A stretch of DNA of 64,000 nucleotides, taken from positions 137,503-201,502 of the forward strand of contig NZ_FRCM01000006.1 of the NCBI RefSeq assembly GCF_900142915.1. The letters are read 5' to 3'. This DNA is from Mucilaginibacter sp. OK098 (lineage in GTDB: Bacteria; Bacteroidota; Bacteroidia; Sphingobacteriales; Sphingobacteriaceae). The notes under the pieces were generated by a model. It made no database searches. It was not told where the DNA came from and saw only the letters and a list, made by a program, of their open reading frames with translations. Shown here one piece after another: positions 25,797 to 34,472 of the stretch; the first letter of the stretch is position 1; each line of letters opens with the position of its first letter. The position numbers and the translations under genes are program-made.

Positions 25797-26486
25797 CATG
25801 TTCCCAATAATACATAAAGATAATTCTTTATTATAAATAAAATTCTTTATATTTGTACTAAGCATAAGCCTCCAGCTATTTCAAGCTTCAAAAGCGTCCG
25901 TTCGTCCGCTAAGCCCTTGGTCCCCGAACAAACGAACACCCAACAACCATAGCACTCAGGTCTTCTTATTAAATAGCAGACAAGGTCCTTTATAAAAAGG
26001 GTTATAGGAGGGATATTATCTAAAAAACTCATTTATTTTCCAGTAAAAAAAACAGCCGCATAGCTTATCACCTGGAAAATAACCAGCCTGTAATAAATAA
26101 TTAAATTATACGAATACCCATAATTAAAGCCCAACAACTGGTTGTTACACCTGATCAGCTAAATTCTTACCTGGTAGAACTAAACAGTTAATAAGCCACA
26201 AACGGATAAGAAACCGGCAAAGAAATGGGTATAGTTTTCCAGGTGATTGATAGGCGGATAAAGTACCAGGAAAAAAGGAATGGCTAAACCGTCCGTCCGT
26301 TCGGGGGGCTATGGGTAAAAGAACGGACGGACGGATTTGTTATCCTAAATAGAAAATCCTGTTGAATCTGAATACTTTTACACCTCAACATGGCATACCT
26401 CTTAATACCCTGCATAAATAAATAAAACTTTACCCGTTTTAATTGCCAATAGTCTAAATTTGAACTCTGAACAATTAAGCAACACC
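25797..26486. other. Long spacer rich in inverted repeats
   Basis: 690 nt without a convincing gene. It holds a perfect 14-bp hairpin made of GTCC tetramers (26289-26302 with 26321-26334), a 13-bp perfect inverted repeat ATCACCTGGAAAA/TTTTCCAGGTGAT (26067-26079 with 26235-26247), a related GTCCGTTCGTCCG/CGAACAAACGAAC pair near 25895-25940, and a -7 box TAAATTTG at 26455-26462 for the next gene. The nested pairs could form one large folded RNA. Confidence 0.55.
26289..26334. repeat. 14-bp palindrome built from GTCC units
   Basis: CCGTCCGTCCGTTC at 26289-26302 and its exact complement at 26321-26334, loop of 18 nt with a G-run. A degenerate relative lies about 390 nt upstream. Confidence 0.75.
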
Positions 26487-27260
26487 ATGCAACAATCTGC
26501 CATCAGCGATAATGTTAAAACTGCATACGACGAATTTTATCAAAAGCACGACGAGGCATGGCGGATGCTTGGCGCTAAATACAAGGCGCAGCATATTATT
26601 GATGTTTGCCGGGGCCGCATCTTTAAAAAAGTACTGGAAGTAGGCGCCGGAGATGGTAGTATCTTAAGGCTCCTTGCCGACCAGGATTTCGCGCCTGAAT
26701 ACCACGCAGTTGAGATCTCAGAAAGCGGTGTAGAGCATATCAAAATAAGGGATATAAAAGATCTGAGATCGGTTCAGTTGTTTGATGGCTACAAGCTGCC
26801 ATTTGCCGATAATAGTTTCGATCTGATCATCCTTTCACATGTATTGGAGCATGTTGAGCATGAGCGCATTTTGCTGCGCGAGCTAAAACGGGTATCCCGC
26901 AATTATGTTATTGAGGTACCGTTAGATTATCGTACGGGGGTTGATACAAGGATAAAACACTTTCTTGCTTACGGGCATATCAATGTTTATACCCCAACCT
27001 CGCTGCGCTATTTATTAAGTACCGAAGGATTTGTTGTTGAGGATGACCTGACATCAATGATAGAACCCGAGGTAACCCGCTTTAATACCTATATCAACCA
27101 AAAGAAATCCAAAAGCGTTATTACCGATCTGAAGATCACAGCGGAGTACACCGTTAAAAACAGCCTTGGGAAAATTTTCGGTAAAAAGCTGAACGAACAA
27201 TTAGCAAACGCTTATACCGTTCTTTGTAAAAAAGCCGACCAACATCTCGAAATATTCTGA
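26487..27260 (+). CDS. Class I SAM-dependent methyltransferase
   Basis: 257 residues from ATG at 26487. A TTG nine codons upstream is rejected because it overlaps the -7 box TAAATTTG (26455-26462). SAM motif I is VLEVGAGDGSILRLL (about 47-61), motif II is the acidic YHAVEIS, and motif III/post-I is LIILSHVLEHVEHERILLRE (about 106-125). This is the methyltransf_11/23 type often found in glycan or lipid clusters. It is followed after 13 nt by a glycosyltransferase on the same strand, so the pair probably modifies a surface glycan. Substrate unknown. Confidence 0.88.
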   Translation: MQQSAISDNVKTAYDEFYQKHDEAWRMLGAKYKAQHIIDVCRGRIFKKVLEVGAGDGSILRLLADQDFAPEYHAVEISESGVEHIKIRDIKDLRSVQLFDGYKLPFADNSFDLIILSHVLEHVEHERILLRELKRVSRNYVIEVPLDYRTGVDTRIKHFLAYGHINVYTPTSLRYLLSTEGFVVEDDLTSMIEPEVTRFNTYINQKKSKSVITDLKITAEYTVKNSLGKIFGKKLNEQLANAYTVLCKKADQHLEIF

Positions 27261-27273
27261 TCTGCCAATATAA

Positions 27274-28191
27274 ATGCAAAACCTTGCCCCGATAGCCCTT
27301 TTTGTTTACAACCGGCCCGAGCATACGCGCCGCACTTTAAATTATTTGCAAAAAAATTTACTGGCGGATGAATCCCGGCTGTTCATATTTTCGGATGCCC
27401 CGAAAACGGATGATGACAAGGCAAAAGTTGAGCAGGTAAGGCAACTGATCAAAGAGGTATCGGGCTTTAAATCGGTTAAAATAATTCTTCGTAAAGAAAA
27501 CCTGGGGCTTGCAAATTCCATCATCAGCGGCGTTACCCAACTGGTTAATGAATATGGCAAGATCATTGTTTTTGAGGATGACCTGCTTTCATCGCCCCAC
27601 ACCCTGCAATATTTTAATGAAGCCTTAACCCATTATGCCACTGAAGAAAAGGTAATGCACATTGGCGCCTACATGTATGAGCTGGCTGATAAAAAGCTGC
27701 CGCAAACCTTCTTCTTCCGCGCTGCTACCAGCTGGGGCTGGGCAACCTGGGCCCGTGCCTGGAAAGATTTTGAGGACGATGTGGACGTGCTGCTTAACCA
27801 GTTCGACAAACATAAAACCGACCAGTTTTCCATCAACGGCACCATGAATTTCTGGAAACAGCTGATTGGATTTAAGGCTGGCAAAAACGATTCGTGGGCC
27901 ATCCGTTGGTACGCTTCTATATTTTTAAAAGGTGGTTTAACTTTAAATCCGTCCACCTCTCTTATTCAAAATATTGGTAACGATGGCAGCGGCGTACATT
28001 CAAATAAAGAGAGCATGTACCAGGTGCGCATAGCCAAAGCCGCCATCAAACATTTCCCAACCGAAATAAAAGAGGATCAGCAAGCTTATGCCGCAATCAG
28101 GCATTTCCTCAAAAACCGCAAAGGCAGCCTCCTAAAACGCGGACTAAGGTTTGTTAAGCAATTGCAGGCAAAGTATTTGGTGAAGAAATAG
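27274..28191 (+). CDS. Glycosyltransferase, GT-A fold (family 2-like)
   Basis: 305 residues. The start APIALFVYNRPEHTRRTLNY resembles GT2/GNT-I-like enzymes. A GT-A acidic motif is at IIVFEDDLLSSPHTL (about 93-107), with the two Asp as the metal/nucleotide site. Further conserved parts are ATSWGWATWARAWK (about 149-162) and NDSWAIRWYASIFLKGGLTL. Bacterial members transfer sugars onto lipid-linked or surface glycans. It lies 13 nt after the methyltransferase gene and ends before a large REP element shared with the convergent aminopeptidase gene. Confidence 0.85.
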   Translation: MQNLAPIALFVYNRPEHTRRTLNYLQKNLLADESRLFIFSDAPKTDDDKAKVEQVRQLIKEVSGFKSVKIILRKENLGLANSIISGVTQLVNEYGKIIVFEDDLLSSPHTLQYFNEALTHYATEEKVMHIGAYMYELADKKLPQTFFFRAATSWGWATWARAWKDFEDDVDVLLNQFDKHKTDQFSINGTMNFWKQLIGFKAGKNDSWAIRWYASIFLKGGLTLNPSTSLIQNIGNDGSGVHSNKESMYQVRIAKAAIKHFPTEIKEDQQAYAAIRHFLKNRKGSLLKRGLRFVKQLQAKYLVKK

Positions 28192-28220
28192 CACACCTTT
28201 CATTATTATTATTAAACTAT

Positions 28221-28342
28221 GTCATTGCGAGCGATAGCGCGGCAACCTCGTAGCTATGCATTTACGCATTGCAAGGTCTACACTGTTCTATTCGCTTTGT
28301 ATAGCTACGGGGTTGCTTCACTCGTACCTCGTTCGCAATGAC
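28221..28342. repeat. Large REP element, GTCATTGCGAGCG family
   Basis: A 122-nt imperfect palindrome. The outer stem is GTCATTGCGA (28221-28230) with TCGCAATGAC (28333-28342). The inner stem is GCAACC...CGTAGCTAT (28243-28257) with ATAGCTACG...GGTTGC (28301-28316). It lies between two convergent genes, so transcripts from both sides run into it. Elements with this GTCATTGCGAGCG/CGCAATGAC frame are widespread in Bacteroidota and other phyla. Confidence 0.85.
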
Positions 28343-28351
28343 AAAGGGGTG

Positions 28352-29755
28352 TTAGCTTTTTAGAGCTTCTATCTCCCCCAACGTCTTCGGCAAGTATTTA
28401 CCAAGCAGCTTACTTCCTGTATCGGTTATCAAAAAGTTATCCTCAATCCTTATCCCGCCAAAATCGCGGTAGGTGTTCAGCACATCGTAATTGATAAAAT
28501 CGTCATATTTATTTTCAGCTTGCCAGCGGTCAATCAGCTCGGGGATAATATAGATCCCCGGTTCAACCGTAAGCACAAACCCGGCTTCCAGCTCACGGCC
28601 TAAGCGCAATGATTTAAGCCCAAATATGGAGGTTTCTTTTTTAAGTGCATCAGTATAGCCAACATATTGCTCGCCAAGGTCTTCCATATCATGGGTATCC
28701 ATCCCCAGCATATGGCCCAGGCCGCATTGAAAGAACATGGTATGCGCGCCTGCTTCAACGGCTTCGGCAGCATCCCCTTTCATAATGCCAACATCTGTTA
28801 ACCCTTCAACCAGTTTCTGGCAGGCTGCCAGGTGAATATCCTTATAACGCACACCCGGCTTCAGCATGCCGATAGCATGATCCATGGAGTTCAGCACCAC
28901 ATTATATAATTCCTTTTGTCTATTGGTAAAGCTTTTGCCAACGGGAAAAGTACGGGTAAGGTCGCCGCCGTAATGCATGGCGTTTTCAGCGCCAATGTCG
29001 CTTAACACCATCCGGCCTTCCTGTAAAGTATTGCCGTAATAATGGGTGTGGAGCGTTTGTCCGTAAGTAGTGATGATTGCCGGGTAGCCTAAATGTGCGT
29101 TGTTTGCAATGGCAACTTCGTGAGCTTTGGCAACCAGCTCATATTCCTTAATGCCGGGGCGGGTATGTTTTATAACCGCCAGTTCCATATCAACACTAAT
29201 GTTTACCGCTTTTTCCAGTTCAGCCACTTCAAGCGGCGTTTTTATTACACGCTGTGCAATTACAGCTTTTGTAAGCTTTACAGAAACGTATTTGGCAATA
29301 TCAGCCAGGCTGGTGTTTAGCCAGGCTGCCAGCTTAATTTTATTTTCGGGGCGATAAGGCGGCAAAATACGCACCTGCCTGCCCGATGTCATGGCTTTAT
29401 GAATGTAATGCGTTATCTGATCGTAAGATTTGGTTTGTGTAACCCCAACCATGCCTGCCATTTCACTAACAGTTGGCAGGGTGCCTGTCCAAACAATATC
29501 ATCAATGGTCAGTTCATTACCGAAGATCACTTCTTCGCCTGTATCGGTATCAATAATGGCTGCCAGTCCGTGCGTATCCAGCCCGAAATAATAAAGAAAA
29601 CTGCTATCCTGCCTAAACAGGTAGGTATTATCCTTATAATTCATGCTGCTATCCTCGTTACCCATTAACAGGATGATGCCGTCATGCCCAATATTTTGTT
29701 TTAAAACGTCTCTGCGATTTGTATAAACCTGTTTGTCAAAAAGGTGAAGTTCCAT
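28352..29755 (-). CDS. Aminopeptidase P family Xaa-Pro peptidase (M24B)
   Basis: 467 residues. The N-terminal creatinase-like domain is followed by the M24 pita-bread fold. Metal ligands are recognisable: LSDIGAENAMHYGGDLTRTF (first Asp pair, about 240-260), GLGHMLGMDTHDMEDLG (His), LTVEPGIYI (Glu) and GIRIEDNFL (Glu). The enzyme removes N-terminal residues that precede proline. The ATG at 29753-29755 lies only 4 nt after a perfect -7 box. It sits between a REP element and a word-repeat spacer. Confidence 0.95.
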   Translation of the reverse strand: MELHLFDKQVYTNRRDVLKQNIGHDGIILLMGNEDSSMNYKDNTYLFRQDSSFLYYFGLDTHGLAAIIDTDTGEEVIFGNELTIDDIVWTGTLPTVSEMAGMVGVTQTKSYDQITHYIHKAMTSGRQVRILPPYRPENKIKLAAWLNTSLADIAKYVSVKLTKAVIAQRVIKTPLEVAELEKAVNISVDMELAVIKHTRPGIKEYELVAKAHEVAIANNAHLGYPAIITTYGQTLHTHYYGNTLQEGRMVLSDIGAENAMHYGGDLTRTFPVGKSFTNRQKELYNVVLNSMDHAIGMLKPGVRYKDIHLAACQKLVEGLTDVGIMKGDAAEAVEAGAHTMFFQCGLGHMLGMDTHDMEDLGEQYVGYTDALKKETSIFGLKSLRLGRELEAGFVLTVEPGIYIIPELIDRWQAENKYDDFINYDVLNTYRDFGGIRIEDNFLITDTGSKLLGKYLPKTLGEIEALKS

Positions 29756-29759
29756 GCCA

Positions 29760-29767
29760 CAAATATA
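29760..29767 (-). promoter_or_regulatory. -7 box 4 nt before the aminopeptidase start
   Basis: Minus strand TATATTTG, exact match to TAnnTTTG. With a start site a few bases downstream of the box, the transcript would begin at or inside the ATG, predicting a leaderless mRNA. Confidence 0.55.
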
Positions 29768-29769
29768 GA

Positions 29770-29853
29770 CACGATTAAAGAATTTTAGGGATTTTCAGGA
29801 TGCTTAACAAATAAAAATTCAATCCTGTCAATCCCTCAAATCCCTAAATCGTG
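29770..29853. repeat. Inverted word-repeat pair, AATCCCTAAATC type
   Basis: Left arm about 29770-29802 (CACGATT, TTTTAGGGATTTTCAGGATG), right arm about 29818-29853 (CAATCCTGTCAATCCCT, CAAATCCCTAAATCGTG). The right arm ends 1 nt before the stop codon of the Tricorn-like gene. Related words occur at 37266-37289 and 38690-38815. Confidence 0.7.
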
Positions 29854-29854
29854 T

Positions 29855-32800
29855 TCATTTCAACTCTTTCATTATCTCCTCAATCGCCCTGTCAAGCTGC
29901 GGATCTTTATTTTCCAATCTGTCAGTAAAGCTGGTTTTCACATAAATATCCGGGCTTACACCGTTTTTCTCAATATCTTTTCCATCCAAAGTAAAACACC
30001 CCCATGCCGGGATGCGGTAAAATGAGCCGTCAACCAGGCCTTTCCCGCTGGTAAAAATTATCCAGCGGTAGGTTTCCGTACCAATTATCTTGCCCAGTCC
30101 CAAAGTTTTAAAGCCTTGTGCCGTCATTTCGCCATCGCTTAACGTTTGTTCATTCATCAAAAGTATTATCGGCTTTCCTGATGGGGCAAAATTGGGCTGC
30201 GGGCTCTTTTTCCCGTCACGATATTGCCATTGCAGGTATGGCTTTTGCGATAAAAACCTAAGCACGGCATCGTGTACATTACCACCGGTATTGTAACGCA
30301 GATCCAATATCAGCGCATCCTTTTTGTAGGCGTCATCAACCATATCCTCCAAAAATGTTTCCAGCGAACCGCTACCCATATCCTTCATGTATGAATAAGC
30401 TATCCGCCCCTTGCTTTTTTCGGTTACCGCGGCCCGGTTTGCATCTATCCAACTATCGTAAAGGTCATCAGTTAATGAATGGCTTTCTTCCGGGTGAAGT
30501 TTTGCCACTGCCTCTTTACCAGCACGGTCAAAAGTTAATTCTATCTCTTTATCCTGCGATGGCTTGGTAAAGTAAATATTCCTGTCTTGTTTTTCATCGA
30601 CAAGCTGTCCGTTCACAGCTTTCAGGCGGTCGCCGGCCTTTACATCTATCCCAGCTTTGTCGGCATTGCTATTTTTTAGTACTGTTGCCACTTTGTAAGG
30701 GTCATCATTATCAAATATTACGCCTGTTTCCATGGTGGTATAGTTCAGGGTTTTATGCTCCTCGCTTCCGTTCGAGAAAAAGCCCTGGTGCGAGGAGTTA
30801 AGCTCGCCCAGCATATCATTCAGCAGGATCCGAAGATCTGCCCTGTTGTTTACATAGGGCAGGTAAACGCTGTAGCGGTCGTGCATTTTCTTCCAGTCGG
30901 TTCCGTGGAAATCGCCATCATAATAATTCTCTTCCAGCCCGGCCCAGGCTTCGTCAAACATCTGTTTAAATTCACCGGAAAGATTCCGGTCAAACTTATA
31001 GCCGATGTCTATTTTATCCATTTTGTTATTGTCGATATTCAGGGTGTATACATTGCCATCAGCCAAGGCATAAAATTTATCGCCTGCCGCAACAATATCA
31101 TAGCCGCGCACATCATCGCTAACCTTTTCCGTTTTATTATCCTCAAATGGCTGGATGGTTGTTCGGTACAGCGCCCCTTTGCCTTCGGCATGATTGGACA
31201 CAAAAAACACCAGCGTTTTTTCACCTTTCTGTATTACAATTGGCAATCGCTGGGTGCCAAAATCCGGGCTGATCTGCTCCAGCCGCTTCATAATATCGTC
31301 CGTATTGATCACAATATCCTCAGGTGGTTTTGGTACAGGCTGTTCAGACAACGGTTTTTTCTTTGTGTTTACTTTTTTGTCCTTATCCTTTTTATTATTT
31401 GTGCTGTCCTTCTTTTCTTCTTTGAACAACTCCCTTAATTTATCCATGCGAAATGCGTCATCAAACTTTTGAAGCGGCATCCGGTAAATGTGAGCATCGC
31501 CTCCGCCTGTAGGATACGCTGGTTGCGTACGTGCCGAAGTAAAATAAATATACTTCCCATCCGGCGACCAATATGGCTGGGTTTCCGTTACCCCGCTATT
31601 GGTAAGGTTTATTGTTTTGTTTGAGTTGATCCCATAAATAAATATATCCTGCTCAAAATTTCGATAAGCGGTATACGCCACATATTCCCCATTCGACGAA
31701 ATAAAAGGTTGCGAATTTTCAAATCCCCAGATCTCATCAGTAGTAACTGTTTTAATTTCCAAACTTTTAAGGTCAATCAACCTCACCTCGTTCCTGCCAC
31801 TCAAATAAACACCTTTGGTATGTTCTTTATTTACAGTTATTGCCCTGTTGCTTGCCTTATCGCTGGTTATTTGTTTTTCCTTCCCCGGCTTATCCGCAGC
31901 AATGGTGTACCAGTTAGTATAACCGCCAAGTGTCTGGCTAAACAACAGCGATTTATTATCAGGCAGCCATTTTACATCGGTAACCCGCTCGGTATTACCA
32001 CGCTCAATCCTGCTTATAAATTTGCCTTCCACATCGCTCACAAAAAGCTCACCACGACTTACAAAAGCCATTTTCTTTCCATCTACCGATACATCCATCG
32101 CTTCAATTTTGCCCTTCACATCAAATTCGTTCTGTTTGCCAAGCACATCATTGCGCGAGATGGTGAAATTCAGTTTTTGTGTTTGCTTTGATGCCACATC
32201 ATATATATAAAGCTGGTAATCTTTTTCAAACACCACCTTTTCGCCATTGGCGCTTACAAAAGGCCGTTTAATTGAGGTGGGATACTGGGTAAGGGCTGTT
32301 TTTTTACCATCAATAAATGTGTACAGGTTATATTCGCTATTGCCTTCGTCTGATACAAAATAGATATTACCTTTTTGGTCAAGTGATGCCCAAAAATCTT
32401 TACCTGCCCAGTCTGTATATTGTTTGTAGGCTTTGGTTTTAGGATTGTATGACTGGATATCCGGATTATACGCGCCTTTATAGTGCTTGCGCTGTTCAAA
32501 AATATAACTTTCCCAGGTGTTGCTAAAAAACAGCTCGCCGGTTTGCGGATGCTCAAACACGCCATGAATGGTATTAAAATAATTCCCAAAAACCCGGGTT
32601 GGCGTACCGCCATTCAAGCCAATTGTATATTCGCTGAACATGTTATACCTGTTGGATGTGAAATAGACCGACTTTGAATCCCAGCTCCATGAATCAACCT
32701 CATCGCTTGCGCTGTGAAAGGTAAGCTGTTTGATCTCACCACCGGCAATAGGCATCACGTATACATCATTATTACCAAACTGGTTTGATGAAAACGCCAG

Positions 32801-33037
32801 CCACTTTCCATCCGGAGATACCCGTGGCCTGGTTTCCTCGCCCTGCATGGCCGTTATTCTTGATGCAACGGGGTTGTTAATATCAGCCTTCCACAAATCG
32901 CCCTCGTAACTAAAAATTACGGTTTTACCATCAGGGGTAAGCGTTGGGTACGATGTAAAATAAGTTTCAGTGGCTTGTGCTTTGGCAAAGTTTTGGAGAA
33001 AGGCTATCGAAAATAACAGCAGGTAAATTTTTTTCAT
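29855..33037 (-). CDS. Tricorn-like S41 protease
   Basis: 1060 residues with start at the second Met, which directly opens a signal peptide (MKKIYLLLFSIAFLQNFAKA). A beta-propeller part (repeated PD40/WD40-like blades such as TRPRVSPDGKWLAFSSNQFG) fills roughly residues 25-560. A charged Lys-rich linker follows (KDKDKKVNTKKK), then a PDZ-like domain (about 770-840, GDRLKAVNGQLV) and the S41 peptidase core. The nucleophile is Ser in NEQTLSDGEM, about residue 967. This is the Tricorn protease homologue layout, a large self-compartmentalised or periplasmic processing protease. The signal peptide places it outside the cytoplasm, unlike archaeal Tricorn. Confidence 0.93.
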   Translation of the reverse strand: MKKIYLLLFSIAFLQNFAKAQATETYFTSYPTLTPDGKTVIFSYEGDLWKADINNPVASRITAMQGEETRPRVSPDGKWLAFSSNQFGNNDVYVMPIAGGEIKQLTFHSASDEVDSWSWDSKSVYFTSNRYNMFSEYTIGLNGGTPTRVFGNYFNTIHGVFEHPQTGELFFSNTWESYIFEQRKHYKGAYNPDIQSYNPKTKAYKQYTDWAGKDFWASLDQKGNIYFVSDEGNSEYNLYTFIDGKKTALTQYPTSIKRPFVSANGEKVVFEKDYQLYIYDVASKQTQKLNFTISRNDVLGKQNEFDVKGKIEAMDVSVDGKKMAFVSRGELFVSDVEGKFISRIERGNTERVTDVKWLPDNKSLLFSQTLGGYTNWYTIAADKPGKEKQITSDKASNRAITVNKEHTKGVYLSGRNEVRLIDLKSLEIKTVTTDEIWGFENSQPFISSNGEYVAYTAYRNFEQDIFIYGINSNKTINLTNSGVTETQPYWSPDGKYIYFTSARTQPAYPTGGGDAHIYRMPLQKFDDAFRMDKLRELFKEEKKDSTNNKKDKDKKVNTKKKPLSEQPVPKPPEDIVINTDDIMKRLEQISPDFGTQRLPIVIQKGEKTLVFFVSNHAEGKGALYRTTIQPFEDNKTEKVSDDVRGYDIVAAGDKFYALADGNVYTLNIDNNKMDKIDIGYKFDRNLSGEFKQMFDEAWAGLEENYYDGDFHGTDWKKMHDRYSVYLPYVNNRADLRILLNDMLGELNSSHQGFFSNGSEEHKTLNYTTMETGVIFDNDDPYKVATVLKNSNADKAGIDVKAGDRLKAVNGQLVDEKQDRNIYFTKPSQDKEIELTFDRAGKEAVAKLHPEESHSLTDDLYDSWIDANRAAVTEKSKGRIAYSYMKDMGSGSLETFLEDMVDDAYKKDALILDLRYNTGGNVHDAVLRFLSQKPYLQWQYRDGKKSPQPNFAPSGKPIILLMNEQTLSDGEMTAQGFKTLGLGKIIGTETYRWIIFTSGKGLVDGSFYRIPAWGCFTLDGKDIEKNGVSPDIYVKTSFTDRLENKDPQLDRAIEEIMKELK

Positions 33038-33061
33038 ATGAATTACATTCAATTAATGTAA

Positions 33062-33083
33062 AGACGCAAGATTGATCGCGTCT
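33062..33083. repeat. REP palindrome, AGACGC family (short)
   Basis: AGACGC (33062-33067) and GCGTCT (33078-33083) just upstream of the Tricorn-like gene. It is a shorter member of the family at 7190, 8342 and 48180. Confidence 0.5.
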
Positions 33084-33206
33084 GTGTCAGAAAATATAAA
33101 TTTTTCGTTAAAGTACTATTTTACAGTCTTCGAAACAATATAAAGAATAGAGCTTTTTAAATATGAATGGGATTATCTGTGGTGTGCATAACATTCACGT
33201 GCAGGC

Positions 33207-33444
33207 CTGCGACCTGCACTGGTGGATGTCACCCCTTCGGGGCTTAGGAATATTTTCTTCTCAATTTCCTGGCCTTGAAAGGACCCAACACATCAGCACT
33301 GGGCAACGCCCTGTGATATATAAAATGTAAAAACTGCGAACTGCGCTGGCTGATGTCACCCCTTCGAGGCTTAGGAATATTTTCTTTTCGATTTCCCTGG
33401 CCCTGAAAGGGTCCAACACATCAGCGCAGGGCAACGCCCTGCGA
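33207..33444. repeat. Two tandem copies of a ~110-nt structured repeat
   Basis: Copy A from 33207 and copy B from 33334 are about 127 nt apart and close to identical over blocks such as TGATGTCACCCCTTCG, GGCTTAGGAATATTTTCTT and GGGCAACGCCCTG. Each copy can fold: in B, CTGCGC...TGATGT pairs with ACATCA...GCGCAG around a long loop, with inner CCCTTTCA-type stems. The array fills the gap between the Tricorn-like and methyltransferase genes. It resembles interspersed repeats of other Bacteroidota with a GCCCCGAAGGGG core. Confidence 0.8.
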
Positions 33445-33463
33445 TACAGAGAACAGCAAAACG

Positions 33464-34210
33464 TTATTTTATCGCCTTTAAAACAATATAAGGCGATAAC
33501 GATTTGCTCTCAACAGGCACAATCCTTGTAGCAATTTTACCCGCAACCCAAATAGCCTTCACTATTGCTTTTGCAACCTTGCTTTGTTCTGCCTTATTTT
33601 CCAGCCAAACAGTAAACCGGCCATGGTAATAAGCTTCAATTTCCTTTAGGCCCAATTGCTTGCAGCTATCTTTTAAAAGCTGCAGATCCATGCTGCTGAT
33701 GTTGTGCTTATCGTAATTCTCCTTGTCGAATTTACGCTGCACCCAGCCGTTAACACTTTTAAAATTCGGCAGGGTGATAAACAATACACCGCCTGGCTTT
33801 AAAAATTGCAGGTGGGTTTCAATAATAGCTTTGGTATCATTAAAATGTTCTATCAATCCAAAAGAAAGCACCATATCGTAAAGTTTTTCGGGCTGGTAGC
33901 TAAACAGGTCGGCCTCAATAATATTGATATCACCGGGTTTCAGTCCGTTTTTTTCAAGCAGTTGATTGATTAGCTCCTGGTGGATATAATAATCAAACAG
34001 TGTGGTATCCAGCTTTTGATACTTTTTTAAATAAGTAGCATAATAACCCGGGAACCCACCCAGCTCAATAGCATTTTTAATGTTTTTTTCCGCGATCAGC
34101 TTAGCCAGGATATCACCAAAAACATAGTTCGGTTTTATATAAAATATAAGCCCTTTTCGCGATTCCCAAAAGGCCTTCCAGAATGAGCGGTCGGTTAAAT
34201 TTTGTTCCAT
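33464..34210 (-). CDS. Class I SAM-dependent methyltransferase
   Basis: 248 residues. The first 35 residues (SFWKAFWESRKGLIFYIKPN) are a cap region seen in sugar or lipid methyltransferases of glycan clusters. SAM motif I is AIELGGFPGYYATYL (about 46-60), then LFSYQPEKLYDMVLSFGLIE and FLKPGGVLFITLPNF (about 130-144). It opens a set of glycan genes: methyltransferase and acetyltransferase on the minus strand, two glycosyltransferases on the plus strand. Substrate unknown. Confidence 0.85.
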   Translation of the reverse strand: MEQNLTDRSFWKAFWESRKGLIFYIKPNYVFGDILAKLIAEKNIKNAIELGGFPGYYATYLKKYQKLDTTLFDYYIHQELINQLLEKNGLKPGDINIIEADLFSYQPEKLYDMVLSFGLIEHFNDTKAIIETHLQFLKPGGVLFITLPNFKSVNGWVQRKFDKENYDKHNISSMDLQLLKDSCKQLGLKEIEAYYHGRFTVWLENKAEQSKVAKAIVKAIWVAGKIATRIVPVESKSLSPYIVLKAIK

Positions 34211-34254
34211 TAATTATAATTCGATGTCCGAATAAATTTATATTTCCTTTCCCC

Positions 34255-34417
34255 ACCTCTTTCCGCCGCAGGCGAAGAGAGAGGTCGACCAGCGTAGCGT
34301 CGTCGGGTGAGTCAACTGTGCGCCATGCATTGACGCTAATATCGCGCGCTGAGTTTACTCACCCGGTCATTGCTGCGCTCGACCTGCCCTCTCTTCCGCA
34401 AGCGGTAAAGAGGGCAG
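34255..34417. repeat. Long imperfect cruciform, ~65-nt arms
   Basis: Left arm about 34255-34317 and right arm about 34352-34417 are reverse complements with mismatches. Shared blocks include CCTCTTTCCGC/GCGGTAAAGAGG, AGAGAGAGGTCGA/TCGACCTGCCCTCTCT and GGGTGAGT/ACTCACCC. It fills the spacer between the methyltransferase and acetyltransferase genes. It looks like a BIME-type or MITE-type element; no open reading frame is inside. Confidence 0.8.
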
Positions 34418-34472
34418 AAAAAAATATATTATATATTCCCCCTCCAAAAATCCACGTCTTGGCAGAGATTAT

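Noticed and set aside
30755..31438. A 227-codon open frame on the plus strand opposite the Tricorn-like gene
   Set aside because: It lies wholly antisense to a well-supported protease gene, its translation is hydrophobic and low in recognisable motifs, and no promoter is visible; treated as a shadow frame.
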